Assembly: GCF_000425125.1 (NCBI RefSeq) | Contig: NZ_KE384306.1 | Span: forward strand, 149,705-213,704 | Source of the DNA: Paenibacillus taiwanensis DSM 18679 | GTDB taxonomy: Bacteria > Bacillota > Bacilli > Paenibacillales > Paenibacillaceae | Length of the DNA stretch: 64,000 nt | Direction of reading: 5' to 3' | In this document: piece by piece, positions 17,304 to 26,157 of the stretch | Numbering within the stretch: position 1 is the first letter of the stretch | Layout: every line of letters begins with the position of its first letter | Position numbers and translations under genes: made by a program | Notes under the pieces: generated by a model | Seen by the model: the letters and a program-made list of their open reading frames with translations, nothing else | Database searches by the model: none | What the model was told of the DNA's origin: nothing

Positions 17304-17332
17304 TTGACAAGACTTGTTTTTTTGCATATGAT
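17304..17332 (+). promoter_or_regulatory. Sigma-A promoter of leuS leader
   Basis: A consensus TTGACA at 17304-17309 and TATGAT at 17327-17332, separated by exactly 17 bases. It would start transcription near 17339, at the head of the T-box leader. Confidence 0.85.
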
Positions 17333-17338
17333 GTATGT

Positions 17339-17632
17339 AATTATTGTGTAAAAACAGTAGAACTGTAACCATAGGAAGACGTGGATTAGGAATAGTAGTT
17401 CTCCGAAGTCATTCAGAGAGTCGGCGGTTGGTGCGAGCCGATGGATAGAGGGAGCGAACTCACCTAGGAGTCGCACAACTGCACGTTAGAGGCAAGGTTG
17501 TGACGTATAAGCTCGCGTTAAGAGCTTCAAGTGAGCGCCAGGCAGAGCATGCCGTGCGCTAACTAGGGTGGTACCGCGGGAATCCAAGTCTCTCGTCCCT
17601 AGCGAATTCGCTAAGGATGAGGGGCTTTTTTT
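17339..17632 (+). promoter_or_regulatory. T-box riboswitch leader of leuS
   Basis: The hallmark T-box sequence AGGGTGGTACCGCGG lies at 17565-17579 and is followed by a terminator hairpin. The 5' part holds the Stem I region, including AGTA-type internal-loop bases. A CTC triplet at 17459-17461, in the context CGAACTCACC, is the best candidate specifier codon and reads leucine, matching the downstream gene. Uncharged tRNA-Leu would pair with specifier and T-box to favour the antiterminator. Confidence 0.93.
17586..17632 (+). terminator. Regulated terminator of the leuS T-box
   Basis: AAGTCTCTCGTCC at 17586-17598 pairs with GGATGAGGGGCTT at 17615-17627, followed by a T run to 17632. It lies directly after the T-box motif and is the off state of the switch. 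Confidence 0.9.
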
Positions 17633-17738
17633 GTGGTTATACGTGATACAGTGCGCTGCAGCAACAATCAGCAGCAAAGAAATAAAAGATCGACACAGAA
17701 ATGATCAGGTTTCAACTTGGATAGAGGGGGCTTTTATA

Positions 17739-20180
17739 ATGAGCACAGAAATGAAACAACCAGCAGGCTATCAGCCACTTGCTATTGAGCCGAAATGGCA
17801 GAAGTATTGGGATGAGCACAAGACATTTGCGACATTGGAAGATGACAGCAAGCCGAAGTTCTACGCTTTGGATATGTTCCCGTATCCATCTGGAGCAGGT
17901 TTGCATGTTGGCCACCCGGAAGGCTACACAGCAACAGATATCGTATCTCGTTTTAAACGGATGCGAGGATACAATGTTCTTCACCCGATGGGGTGGGATG
18001 CGTTTGGTCTTCCTGCTGAACAATATGCGATTGATACAGGAGCGCATCCGCGTGAATTTACAGTAAAGAACATAGACAATTTCCGCCGTCAGATAAAGTC
18101 TCTTGGATTTTCTTATGATTGGGATCGTGAGATTAGTACGACTGATCCTGAATACTACAAGTGGACACAGTGGATTTTCATACAGCTATACAAGAAAGGT
18201 CTTGCTTATGTCGATGAAGTGCCAGTGAACTGGTGCCCTGCTTTAGGCACTGTACTTGCAAACGAAGAAGTGATTGATGGCAAGTCCGAGCGTGGCAACC
18301 ATCCTGTCATTCGTAAGCCAATGCGCCAGTGGGTATTAAAGATTACGGCATATGCGGAACGTTTGCTTGAGGATCTGGATGAGCTGGATTGGCCGGAGAG
18401 CATCAAAGATATGCAACGCCACTGGGTAGGCAAATCTAAAGGGGCAGAGGTCCGTTTTACGATCGAGGGGCATAATGCTAATCTTGACGTATTTACGACT
18501 CGTCCTGATACGTTGTTTGGTGCTACATATTGTGTGCTGGCACCTGAGCATGAATTGGTTAGTCAGATCACAACTGCTGCACAGCAGGCTGCAATTGAAG
18601 CTTATCGTGAGCAAGCTGCTCGTAAGAGTGATCTGGAGCGTACCGACCTAGCCAAAGAGAAAACGGGCGTATTTACTGGCGCTTATGCCCTTAATCCAGT
18701 AAACGGTGCAAAGATGCCAATCTGGATTGCTGATTACGTACTTGCTGGCTATGGAACTGGCGCTATTATGGCGGTTCCAGCACATGATGAGCGGGATTGG
18801 GAGTTTGCAAAGCAGTTTGATCTGCCAATTGTTGAAGTTGTGTCAGGCGGTAATGTGCTGGAAGCAGCTTACTCCGGTGATGGCGCTCACGTTAATTCTG
18901 ACTTCCTGAATGGCTTAGAAAATGCACCAGCTATTGCAACAATGATTGAATGGCTGGAGAAAAAAGGTATCGGCAGCGGCAAAGTAACTTATCGTCTGCG
19001 TGACTGGCTGTTCAGCCGCCAGCGTTACTGGGGCGAGCCAATCCCAATTATTCATCTTGAAGATGGCACAATGAAGACGATTCCTGAGGCAGAGCTTCCA
19101 CTCGTACTGCCAGAGGTAGATCAAATTCGACCATCCGGTACGGGAGAATCCCCGCTTGCAAATGTGACAGAGTGGGTAAACACGATTGATCCGGAGACAG
19201 GGATGAAGGCGCGCCGAGAGACGAATACGATGCCGCAATGGGCAGGCAGCAGCTGGTATTACTTGCGTTATATAGATCCGAAGAACAATGATGAGATTTG
19301 TTCCAAAGAGCTGCAAGCGAAATGGCTTCCTGTCGATCTTTATATCGGCGGTGTGGAGCATGCTGTACTTCACTTGTTGTATGCTCGTTTCTGGCATAAA
19401 GTGTTGTACGATCTTGGTGTTGTTCAGACGAAGGAGCCATTCCACAAGCTAGTGAACCAAGGGATGATTCTGGGTACTAACAATGAGAAGATGTCAAAAT
19501 CGAGAGGTAATGTTATTAATCCGGACGAGATCGTGTATGAATATGGGGCAGATACACTCCGTATGTACGAGATGTTTATGGGACCTCTTGAAGCAACGAA
19601 GCCGTGGAATACGAATGGCGTTGAAGGAATGAATCGTTTCCTTGGCCGTGTATGGCGCTTGTTTGTCACCGATGAGGATCAATTAAATCCGAAGATGACT
19701 GACGAGGTGGAGGACAATGCTTTTGTTCGTACGTGGCACAAAACCGTGAAGAAAGTAACAGAGGACTACGAGGCGCTTCGTTTTAACACAGCGATCAGTC
19801 AGATGATGATCTTTATCAACGACGCATACAAGCAAGATAAGTTGCCACGCAAGGCAATGGAAAGCTTTGTACAATTGCTGTCACCGCTTGCTCCTCATAT
19901 TGCCGAAGAGCTGTGGGAGCGTCTTGGCTTCACAGGCTCCATTACTTATGTGGCTTGGCCGACATATGACGAAAGCTTAACCGTTGACGCCGAAGTGCAA
20001 ATAGTAGTGCAAGTTAATGGTAAGATCGTAGAGCGACTGAACATGGCTGCTGATGCAGACGAAGCAGCGATGCAAGATACAGCGATGAGCTCAGCTAACG
20101 TTCAAGCTGCGATGGCAGGCAAGACGGTTCGCAAAGTCATCGCTGTCAAAGGACGACTCGTTAATATTGTCGTCGGTTAA
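17739..20180 (+). CDS. leuS: Leucyl-tRNA synthetase
   Basis: An 813-residue class I aminoacyl-tRNA synthetase that charges tRNA-Leu. The HIGH-type motif is HVGH at 56-59 within [17 protein letters not shown], and the KMSKS motif is at 584-588. A CP1 editing domain (residues about 225-420) contains the usual [11 protein letters not shown] and the conserved Asp in VPAHDERD. The start ATG 17739 follows AGAGGGGG and the T-box leader. The stop lies 20 bases inside the convergent comER gene. Confidence 0.98.
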   Translation: MSTEMKQPAGYQPLAIEPKWQKYWDEHKTFATLEDDSKPKFYALDMFPYPSGAGLHVGHPEGYTATDIVSRFKRMRGYNVLHPMGWDAFGLPAEQYAIDTGAHPREFTVKNIDNFRRQIKSLGFSYDWDREISTTDPEYYKWTQWIFIQLYKKGLAYVDEVPVNWCPALGTVLANEEVIDGKSERGNHPVIRKPMRQWVLKITAYAERLLEDLDELDWPESIKDMQRHWVGKSKGAEVRFTIEGHNANLDVFTTRPDTLFGATYCVLAPEHELVSQITTAAQQAAIEAYREQAARKSDLERTDLAKEKTGVFTGAYALNPVNGAKMPIWIADYVLAGYGTGAIMAVPAHDERDWEFAKQFDLPIVEVVSGGNVLEAAYSGDGAHVNSDFLNGLENAPAIATMIEWLEKKGIGSGKVTYRLRDWLFSRQRYWGEPIPIIHLEDGTMKTIPEAELPLVLPEVDQIRPSGTGESPLANVTEWVNTIDPETGMKARRETNTMPQWAGSSWYYLRYIDPKNNDEICSKELQAKWLPVDLYIGGVEHAVLHLLYARFWHKVLYDLGVVQTKEPFHKLVNQGMILGTNNEKMSKSRGNVINPDEIVYEYGADTLRMYEMFMGPLEATKPWNTNGVEGMNRFLGRVWRLFVTDEDQLNPKMTDEVEDNAFVRTWHKTVKKVTEDYEALRFNTAISQMMIFINDAYKQDKLPRKAMESFVQLLSPLAPHIAEELWERLGFTGSITYVAWPTYDESLTVDAEVQIVVQVNGKIVERLNMAADADEAAMQDTAMSSANVQAAMAGKTVRKVIAVKGRLVNIVVG

Positions 20181-21012
20181 GATTTACTTCAATGTTGCCA
20201 AATAGTGTGGATACTTTATCCAGATCTTCTTCATATTTGGCGTGAGTAACATGAATTAACTGCTGGAATACACCATCCAGCTTCTCATTTAGCAAGCGCA
20301 GCGCCTCGGCGGTAATGCCGCCGGGGACGGCTACGCGCTGCTGAAGTTGTTCAAGCGATAGTCCGCCCTCAGTTAACAGCTTCCCAGTGCCGATTAACAT
20401 TTCAGAGGCTAGTCTCGCGGCTTCATCACGGTTTATTCCTGTTTCCAGTACCGCTTCATCAACCCATTTTTGCACAAAGAAAGCAATAAATGCTGGACCA
20501 CAGCTTGAAATATCGCTAGTAATCCGTGTATATTGCTCCTCTATCTGAATTGGCCTGCTAATCGACATCATAAGCTGTTCAAGCAGCAGTCGATCCTCGG
20601 TTTGAATCCGACTTCCATAAATACATATAGATGCACCACTCCATACATAATTAGTAATACTAGGTATTATTTTAGCTATTTTGCACGTTAATTGATGCTC
20701 CAGGTGATGGATGAGGACAGGGCTTGTTATTGATACGAGAATAAGATCAGCGCGATCGTGCGCCGATATTTCCTCGACAACTTTTTTGTACTCCAGAGGT
20801 TTAACGCACAAAAAGACGATGCTGCTCGCTTTTACCGTTTCTTCAATGGACGTAACTGCATGAAGACCAGGGTATTGCGAGGCAAGCCGTTGTACTTTGT
20901 TGAATGTACGGTTGGTAGCTACAACCTGATCAGGCTCAAGTGCCCCAGATTGGATTAGCGATTCAATGAGGATTGTGCCCATGCTTCCCGTACCTATAAA
21001 TCCGACGTTCAC
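20161..21012 (-). CDS. comER: ComER, pyrroline-5-carboxylate-reductase-like protein
   Basis: A 283-residue member of the ProC family. The N-terminal Rossmann fold opens [10 protein letters not shown], and the dimer domain has [14 protein letters not shown] plus the C-terminal [10 protein letters not shown] seen in ProC enzymes. B. subtilis ComER lies divergent to comEA, as here; it is tied to sporulation and biofilm control rather than proline synthesis. Start: GTG whose first base is 21012, directly behind AAGGAGGG. The 3' end overlaps leuS by 20 bases on the other strand. A true ProC cannot be ruled out by motifs alone. Confidence 0.88.
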   Translation of the reverse strand: MNVGFIGTGSMGTILIESLIQSGALEPDQVVATNRTFNKVQRLASQYPGLHAVTSIEETVKASSIVFLCVKPLEYKKVVEEISAHDRADLILVSITSPVLIHHLEHQLTCKIAKIIPSITNYVWSGASICIYGSRIQTEDRLLLEQLMMSISRPIQIEEQYTRITSDISSCGPAFIAFFVQKWVDEAVLETGINRDEAARLASEMLIGTGKLLTEGGLSLEQLQQRVAVPGGITAEALRLLNEKLDGVFQQLIHVTHAKYEEDLDKVSTLFGNIEVNLNRRQY

Positions 21013-21260
21013 GGCTATTCCCTCCTTACAATGGATGGCAAGCTGATTGTTTCTTTGTGTTGCTGTCATTTGATTTGCATTTTCGGAGATATGATAGGGA
21101 GCGTTCCTGGTACCTTCTCCATGTTAACCTACTATATGTTGACACGGCTTGACCTTATTACTGCTTGCGAGCTTGCAGGGTTTAGTCAATTGTGTCCTAA
21201 TATGGGCCGCATATTTGGACAAGGTATCGATTCACGATTATGTGACAAGGGGCGCTAAGG

Positions 21261-21989
21261 ATGAAAAGAAAAGAGTATAATCAAGCAGGTTCAAGGAGAT
21301 GGCTAGCATCATGGACGCTAGTCTTTATATGCGCAGCAGTGGGGATAGTGTTATTTGCGCTAATGTGGCTGCCAGCGCAGTCTGGTCAGGATGATAGCAC
21401 TTGGCGGTATGTGGACCATCAAGTACAACAGCTATTACATGAGGACAACGGCAGTGAAGGCAGCGGTACAAATGGTTCACATAAGCAGTCTAATTCGCTC
21501 TCGAACAACGGCAATTCTAGCCTTGGCGAAGGAAACATGAAGTTGCCAGAAGGGCCGCAGCCAGCTGAGGATTCACCTGGTTCATTGCAGGCTGTGCCAC
21601 ATAAAGAGGCAATTGGTGCTGCCCCCATAGCACCAACAACTGAGGCTGTGCCGCTTCCTCCCGCAGCTTCGGCCGACCTACCAACGTCGGACCGTGATGT
21701 ACCTCAGGCAGAGACTCGTGCTGGCGTTGCGGCGGCGGGTAAGGCTTCAGCTATTATGCCAAAGCCTAAAGAGATTGCTCGTGCCGATGCTGGCCTAATT
21801 TATATTAACCGCGCCAGTGAACAGGAGCTCACAGGTTTGCCTGGGATTGGTCCCTCCAAGGCAAAGGCGATTATAGTCTACCGCGAGAAAAACGGCTTGT
21901 TTAAGACAGTGAAGGATTTGCTAAAGGTTAAAGGTATTGGACCTAAGTTGTACGCCAAGATTAAAGATCACGTCTCGATAGAACCTTAA
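21261..21989 (+). CDS. comEA: Competence DNA receptor ComEA (HhH), without a visible SLBB domain
   Basis: A 242-residue membrane-anchored protein that binds incoming double-stranded DNA outside the cell. One membrane helix lies at about 16-38. Residues about 40-175 are low in complexity (Ser, Asn, Gly, Pro, Ala). The C-terminal 65 residues hold two helix-hairpin-helix motifs: INRASEQELTGLPGIGPSKA and DLLKVKGIGPKLYAKI. In Bacillus the middle part is an SLBB/oligomerisation domain; I see none here. AGGGGCGCTAAGG precedes the ATG. It is followed by comEB and comEC, the standard locus order. Confidence 0.93.
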   Translation: MKRKEYNQAGSRRWLASWTLVFICAAVGIVLFALMWLPAQSGQDDSTWRYVDHQVQQLLHEDNGSEGSGTNGSHKQSNSLSNNGNSSLGEGNMKLPEGPQPAEDSPGSLQAVPHKEAIGAAPIAPTTEAVPLPPAASADLPTSDRDVPQAETRAGVAAAGKASAIMPKPKEIARADAGLIYINRASEQELTGLPGIGPSKAKAIIVYREKNGLFKTVKDLLKVKGIGPKLYAKIKDHVSIEP

Positions 21990-22010
21990 ACGAAACGTGA
22001 TCTATGTAGT

Positions 22011-22039
22011 TGCGCAGTTAGGGTGGTCTGCTTACAATA
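22011..22039 (+). promoter_or_regulatory. Candidate promoter for comEB
   Basis: TTGCGC at 22011-22016 and TACAAT at 22034-22039 with 17 bases between, located between comEA and comEB. It suggests comEB can be expressed apart from comEA. Confidence 0.5.
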
Positions 22040-22140
22040 GACATATGAACCTGCTTAATGTCCATTTTTTTTGCGGACAAGGTGAGGAATGGCTATGTAT
22101 AATAGATGATAACGATTAATAAGACAGGGGTTTCGCAAAC

Positions 22141-22662
22141 ATGACATCAACGATCAGAAAAGACTGGGACACCTATTTTATGGATATTGCTTATATGGTA
22201 TCAACCCGCTCCCAATGTCCGCGAAGGCATGTGGGCGCTGTACTTGTCCAAGGGAAAAAGCTGCTTGGTACAGCTTACAACGGTGCGCCAATGGGAGTAC
22301 CTGATTGCAGTGAAGCTGGCTGCATGATTGCTGAACAGTTGGAAGTTGTGGTACATCCTGATGGGAAAGAAGAGATGGTGAAAAAGCAGCGCTGCATTCG
22401 CACGATTCATGCCGAGCAGAACTTGTTGTTGTTTACGGATCGGGCGGATCGAGAGGGTTCGACGGTGTATGTTACGGATCAACCCTGCTGGACCTGCGCC
22501 AATATGCTTGCGAACAGTGGAGTAATAGAAGTAGTCTATCATCGCCTATACCCGAAGGATACCGACAAAGTCTCACTTATGATGCAGCAGAAGGGGATCG
22601 TATTCCGACAGTTGGAGCATTATCAGCCCCCACAAGAGACCATTATGGATACGATTAATTAA
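22141..22662 (+). CDS. comEB: dCMP deaminase family protein ComEB
   Basis: A 173-residue zinc-dependent deoxycytidylate deaminase, which supplies dUMP for thymidylate synthesis. The zinc site is HAEQN (His and catalytic Glu, near residue 98) and PCWTCANML (two Cys, near 120). Although it lies in the com locus, comEB is not needed for DNA uptake in B. subtilis. A terminator follows, separating it from comEC. Confidence 0.94.
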   Translation: MTSTIRKDWDTYFMDIAYMVSTRSQCPRRHVGAVLVQGKKLLGTAYNGAPMGVPDCSEAGCMIAEQLEVVVHPDGKEEMVKKQRCIRTIHAEQNLLLFTDRADREGSTVYVTDQPCWTCANMLANSGVIEVVYHRLYPKDTDKVSLMMQQKGIVFRQLEHYQPPQETIMDTIN

Positions 22663-22686
22663 TATTGTAATATTACGAGAAGGAAG

Positions 22687-22746
22687 AACCTTCACGCCAA
22701 TGATATGAGCAAATATGTTCATGTTCATTTGTGTGAAGGTTTTTTT
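22687..22746 (+). terminator. Terminator between comEB and comEC
   Basis: AACCTTCAC at 22687-22695 pairs with GTGAAGGTT at 22733-22741, then a T run. The loop is long (37 bases) but the stem is perfect. It lies just before the comEC ribosome binding site and may lower comEC expression. Confidence 0.7.
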
Positions 22747-22768
22747 GTGTTGGAAGGAGTGAACGTGT

Positions 22769-25357
22769 ATGTGGATGCAAAGACCTATAGTTATGTTTGC
22801 TTGCTGCTGGGTGTTAGGAATCTACTTTGCAGTTTCGCTGTCAAATGAGCAAGCAGCAATAGCTACAGGGGGACTTGTTCTGTGCATGCCCCTGATGATG
22901 AAGCTGCGTTGGCTTCGTCTTGCATATGCAGTTGCTTACGCGGGGGCATTAATAGCGTCGCAGGTCAGTTTTGTCTGGTATGATACACAGCAGATTACAT
23001 CCATTCCTATTGAACAAGAGCCCCTGCTAGGGGATCACATTGCAGGTGTTTTATATGGAGTTATTGGTTCCCCAGTTGAACGTGATGGCGACAAAATTCA
23101 ATTTCGACTTAGAGCAGACACATGGCTGCCAGATCAAAAACCAGCAGCCAAGCTAAATTCAGAGTGGATACTCGTAACCCTTTTTTTAAAGCAAGAACAG
23201 GAGATCCAACAGGCACTGCAATGGAGGCAAGCAGAACGCATTAAAATAACAGGACAACTGCTAAGACCCGCTGAAGCGGACAACTTTGGAGCGTTTAATT
23301 ATCGACAATACTTAAAAAATGAGCATGTGTACTGGATTTTTCAGGTAAAAGGGACATCAAGTGTTGAGGTTATTCGAGGTGTTCAAGTATGGAGCATAGA
23401 TGCAGTCAAGGCAAAGGTAGAGGAGTTGAGAAAATATGGGGCTTCTTTGTATGCTCGGATGCTCCCTCTTGATCAAAGCACGTATATGCAGGGATTGGTG
23501 TTAGGACTTAGAAGTGATCTTGATGTGGGTATTGAGCAATCTTTTGCCCAATTGGGGCTGACTCATATTTTGGCCATCTCTGGGTTGCATGTAGCTGTAT
23601 TTGTAGGGACGTGTATGCTGCTGCTAAAACGTATGCGATTAACGAAAGAGCGCTCATTGTTGGTTGTGATTATGCTTATTCCCGCATATGTACTATTTAC
23701 AGGGGCTTCCCCGTCTGTTATTCGTGCAGGACTAATGTCAATGCTGGCTTTAATCGGGCTCAGGCAAGGCTGGATGAAGGATGGCTTGCATTTGCTATGC
23801 ATATCGTTACTCCTTATGCTCTGGTGGGAGCCGTATTATGCACTTAACGTTAGCTTTCAACTCTCCTATGCCGTCACGGCTGGACTAATAATTGGAGTCC
23901 CGCCTGTAGTGAAGGTGCTGCCAGGCACATGGCCGATGTGGCTGCGCTCCTCATTAACAGTTACAGTAGTAGCGCAATTTATGTCCTTTCCGTTAACGGT
24001 ATACTATTTTAATCAAGTGTCGTTATTGTCGCTTTTTGCTAACTTTTTATTTGTCCCTTTTATTAGCTTACTTGTGCTGCCACTCGGAACGTTGACCCTT
24101 GTTATGGCTGCTATTTCGGATACAATTGCTCAGCCGTTCGCCTGGGTGTTAAGCCAGTTTAATGAATGGACCTTTGGTATGGTCAAAATTGTAGCTGACA
24201 TCGAAGGGGCGATTATGATATGGCCGCGGCCGCCGGTATGGTGGATCGCCGTCTATTACACATGTTTGTTATATATGGTTAAGGCTATGTATCAGCTTGC
24301 GGCAAATGATGCAGAACGGGCATTTCGCCGTGCACTCGATGATACTGTACCACTGGATGGGTTTCATACGATTCCTAGCAACACGGACCGTCCGATATGG
24401 ATAAGGTTTAATGTGATGTTATTTGCTTTTGTCTTATTATGGATTCAAGGATATCATATGGGGCGGCCAGAAAGCACGACGATCTCTTTTATTGATGTAG
24501 GACAAGGGGACAGCATTCTCATTCGTACAGCAGGGGGGCGCAACGTGCTGGTGGATGGTGGTGGAACGATCTCCTTTGCCAAACCTGGTGAGCAATGGAA
24601 GCAGCGCCGCAAGCCCTATGAAGTGGGCAAAAGCAGGCTTGTTCCTTTACTGAAGCAGCGGGGTATACGACATCTGGATGCCGTTATATTGACGCATGGG
24701 GATACCGACCATGCAGGTGGATTACATGCGGTGTTGGAGCATATGCCCGTAGATCGTTTAATTATGAACGGAACGTGGAAGCGTTCATCTACAATGGAAA
24801 AGCTATATCAGCTAGCGCTTCAACGTCGCATTTCGGTTGTCTCTTGGAGGGCAGGTGATCAGTGGTTATTGGACAATGAGACGCGGCTTGATGTATTATA
24901 CCCGATTCATAACTCGAACAAAGAAATAGCTTTGTTGGATGAGCAAAATGATGCATCACTTGTTATGCTGTTATCGATGATGAACAGCGGACATAAAGCT
25001 ACTTTGCTGTTAACAGGAGATATCGGTTCACAAGGAGAACTCGATATGCTGGATGAATGGAGAACGGCTCAAAAGGAGTCGGCATTTGCAAGTAGTAGGT
25101 TGGATATGCTTAAGGTGGCTCATCATGGGAGCAAGACTTCTACTTCCGAGGCATGGATACGGTATTGGCGACCTAAAGCAAGTGTTATTTCCGCAGGCCG
25201 AAACAACCGATACGGTCATCCCCATGAACAGGTGCTGCGTACTTTGCAAGAGGCCGGCAGCAGCATTTATCGCACTGATATTCAGGGTGAAGTGCAAGCG
25301 ATTATGACGGATCAAGGTTTGAAGGTTCGCGTGAAACGTGATAGGATGGCACAGTAG
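22769..25357 (+). CDS. comEC: DNA internalisation channel ComEC/Rec2
   Basis: An 862-residue polytopic protein that carries single-stranded DNA across the membrane during transformation. Order: two or three N-terminal helices, an outer OB-like domain (about 65-220), the competence domain (about 230-515) starting GLVLGLRSDLD and ILAISGLHVA, and a C-terminal metallo-beta-lactamase-like domain. The latter contains FIDVGQGDSILI, and HGDTDHAGG near residue 641 as the metal/nuclease motif, plus AHHGSKTS. All motifs are intact. GGAAGGAG lies 9 bases before the ATG. Confidence 0.97.
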   Translation: MWMQRPIVMFACCWVLGIYFAVSLSNEQAAIATGGLVLCMPLMMKLRWLRLAYAVAYAGALIASQVSFVWYDTQQITSIPIEQEPLLGDHIAGVLYGVIGSPVERDGDKIQFRLRADTWLPDQKPAAKLNSEWILVTLFLKQEQEIQQALQWRQAERIKITGQLLRPAEADNFGAFNYRQYLKNEHVYWIFQVKGTSSVEVIRGVQVWSIDAVKAKVEELRKYGASLYARMLPLDQSTYMQGLVLGLRSDLDVGIEQSFAQLGLTHILAISGLHVAVFVGTCMLLLKRMRLTKERSLLVVIMLIPAYVLFTGASPSVIRAGLMSMLALIGLRQGWMKDGLHLLCISLLLMLWWEPYYALNVSFQLSYAVTAGLIIGVPPVVKVLPGTWPMWLRSSLTVTVVAQFMSFPLTVYYFNQVSLLSLFANFLFVPFISLLVLPLGTLTLVMAAISDTIAQPFAWVLSQFNEWTFGMVKIVADIEGAIMIWPRPPVWWIAVYYTCLLYMVKAMYQLAANDAERAFRRALDDTVPLDGFHTIPSNTDRPIWIRFNVMLFAFVLLWIQGYHMGRPESTTISFIDVGQGDSILIRTAGGRNVLVDGGGTISFAKPGEQWKQRRKPYEVGKSRLVPLLKQRGIRHLDAVILTHGDTDHAGGLHAVLEHMPVDRLIMNGTWKRSSTMEKLYQLALQRRISVVSWRAGDQWLLDNETRLDVLYPIHNSNKEIALLDEQNDASLVMLLSMMNSGHKATLLLTGDIGSQGELDMLDEWRTAQKESAFASSRLDMLKVAHHGSKTSTSEAWIRYWRPKASVISAGRNNRYGHPHEQVLRTLQEAGSSIYRTDIQGEVQAIMTDQGLKVRVKRDRMAQ

Positions 25358-25553
25358 AGCGCTGTCAATCGTATATATTTGATCCGTTCCTTTAAGTTTT
25401 ACGTTGTGTAAGTATACATAATTATTCTTAATAATCGTCACTGACAATATTTACATTGTTTGCTATGCTGATAGCTTAAAGGCATATTCTTTAGGCTTAT
25501 TAGCGGTGCTCTCTACACAAACAATTCATGAAACTAAAAAAAATCATATGATC

Positions 25554-25580
25554 TGCAACCATTTTCGCGTTTGATGCGTC
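25554..25580 (+). promoter_or_regulatory. Candidate ECF-type promoter before the sigma gene
   Basis: TGCAAC at 25554-25559 and CGTC at 25577-25580, 17 bases apart with a T-rich spacer start (ATTTT), resemble the TGAAAC / CGTA pattern of sigma-W-type promoters. It lies just before the ribosome binding site and fits autoregulation. An upstream TGAAAC (from 25529) has no matching -10. Confidence 0.35.
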
Positions 25581-25608
25581 AATGGATATGCAAGAGAGGG
25601 GGATCCTA

Positions 25609-26157
25609 GTGGTAGAGCCTGGACTTATCCGATCTGCTCAAGCAGGAGATCGCGAAGCTCTTATAACCCTTTTGCGAGAAATAGAACCATATGTTTACCG
25701 TACAGCCTATTATTTGCTGCACAACGAACAAGATGCTATGGACGCGTCCCAGGAAGCATTAATTCGGATTTATACGAAGATTAATTCCTATGAAGAGAAA
25801 GCGCAGTTTAAGACATGGGTACAACGTATTGTGACTAATATCGCGATTGACAAGTTTCGCCGTACGAAGCCGACTGTCTCGATTGACGAACATAGTTTAG
25901 TGTTTAACGGGGAACACAATGTAGAGAAAGAAGTGCTGTCCGCCTACGCCGCACAAGATATTCGTGCCGCGATAGACCGCCTTCCCGAACATCATCGAGC
26001 TGTAGTCGTTCTGCGGTACCTTCAGGATTTCTCTTACAATGAAATTGCGGAAAGCCTTAATCTGCCGCTTAATACGGTTAAGTCATATTTATTCCGCGCG
26101 CGACAACAACTGCAAACGATGCTGCAAGATTATGAGAAAGGTGGTGTGCGAGGATGA
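25609..26157 (+). CDS. ECF-family RNA polymerase sigma factor, SigW-like
   Basis: A 182-residue group 4 sigma factor. Region 2 spans about 15-85 (AYYLLHNEQDAMDASQEA and KTWVQRIVTNIAIDKFRR) and region 4 about 115-175 (LPEHHRAVVVLRYLQDFS, EIAESLNLPLNTVKSYLFRA as the helix-turn-helix). Its length and order resemble SigW, but the regulon cannot be inferred. Start: GTG 25609, 6 bases after GAGAGGGGG; the in-frame ATG at 25582 lies upstream of that site. The stop overlaps the anti-sigma start (ATGA). Confidence 0.9.
   Translation: MVEPGLIRSAQAGDREALITLLREIEPYVYRTAYYLLHNEQDAMDASQEALIRIYTKINSYEEKAQFKTWVQRIVTNIAIDKFRRTKPTVSIDEHSLVFNGEHNVEKEVLSAYAAQDIRAAIDRLPEHHRAVVVLRYLQDFSYNEIAESLNLPLNTVKSYLFRARQQLQTMLQDYEKGGVRG

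Noticed and set aside
21963-22004. Inverted repeat AGATCACGT / ACGTGATCT at the end of comEA
   Set aside because: It lies partly in the coding sequence and has no T tract, so it is not called as a terminator.
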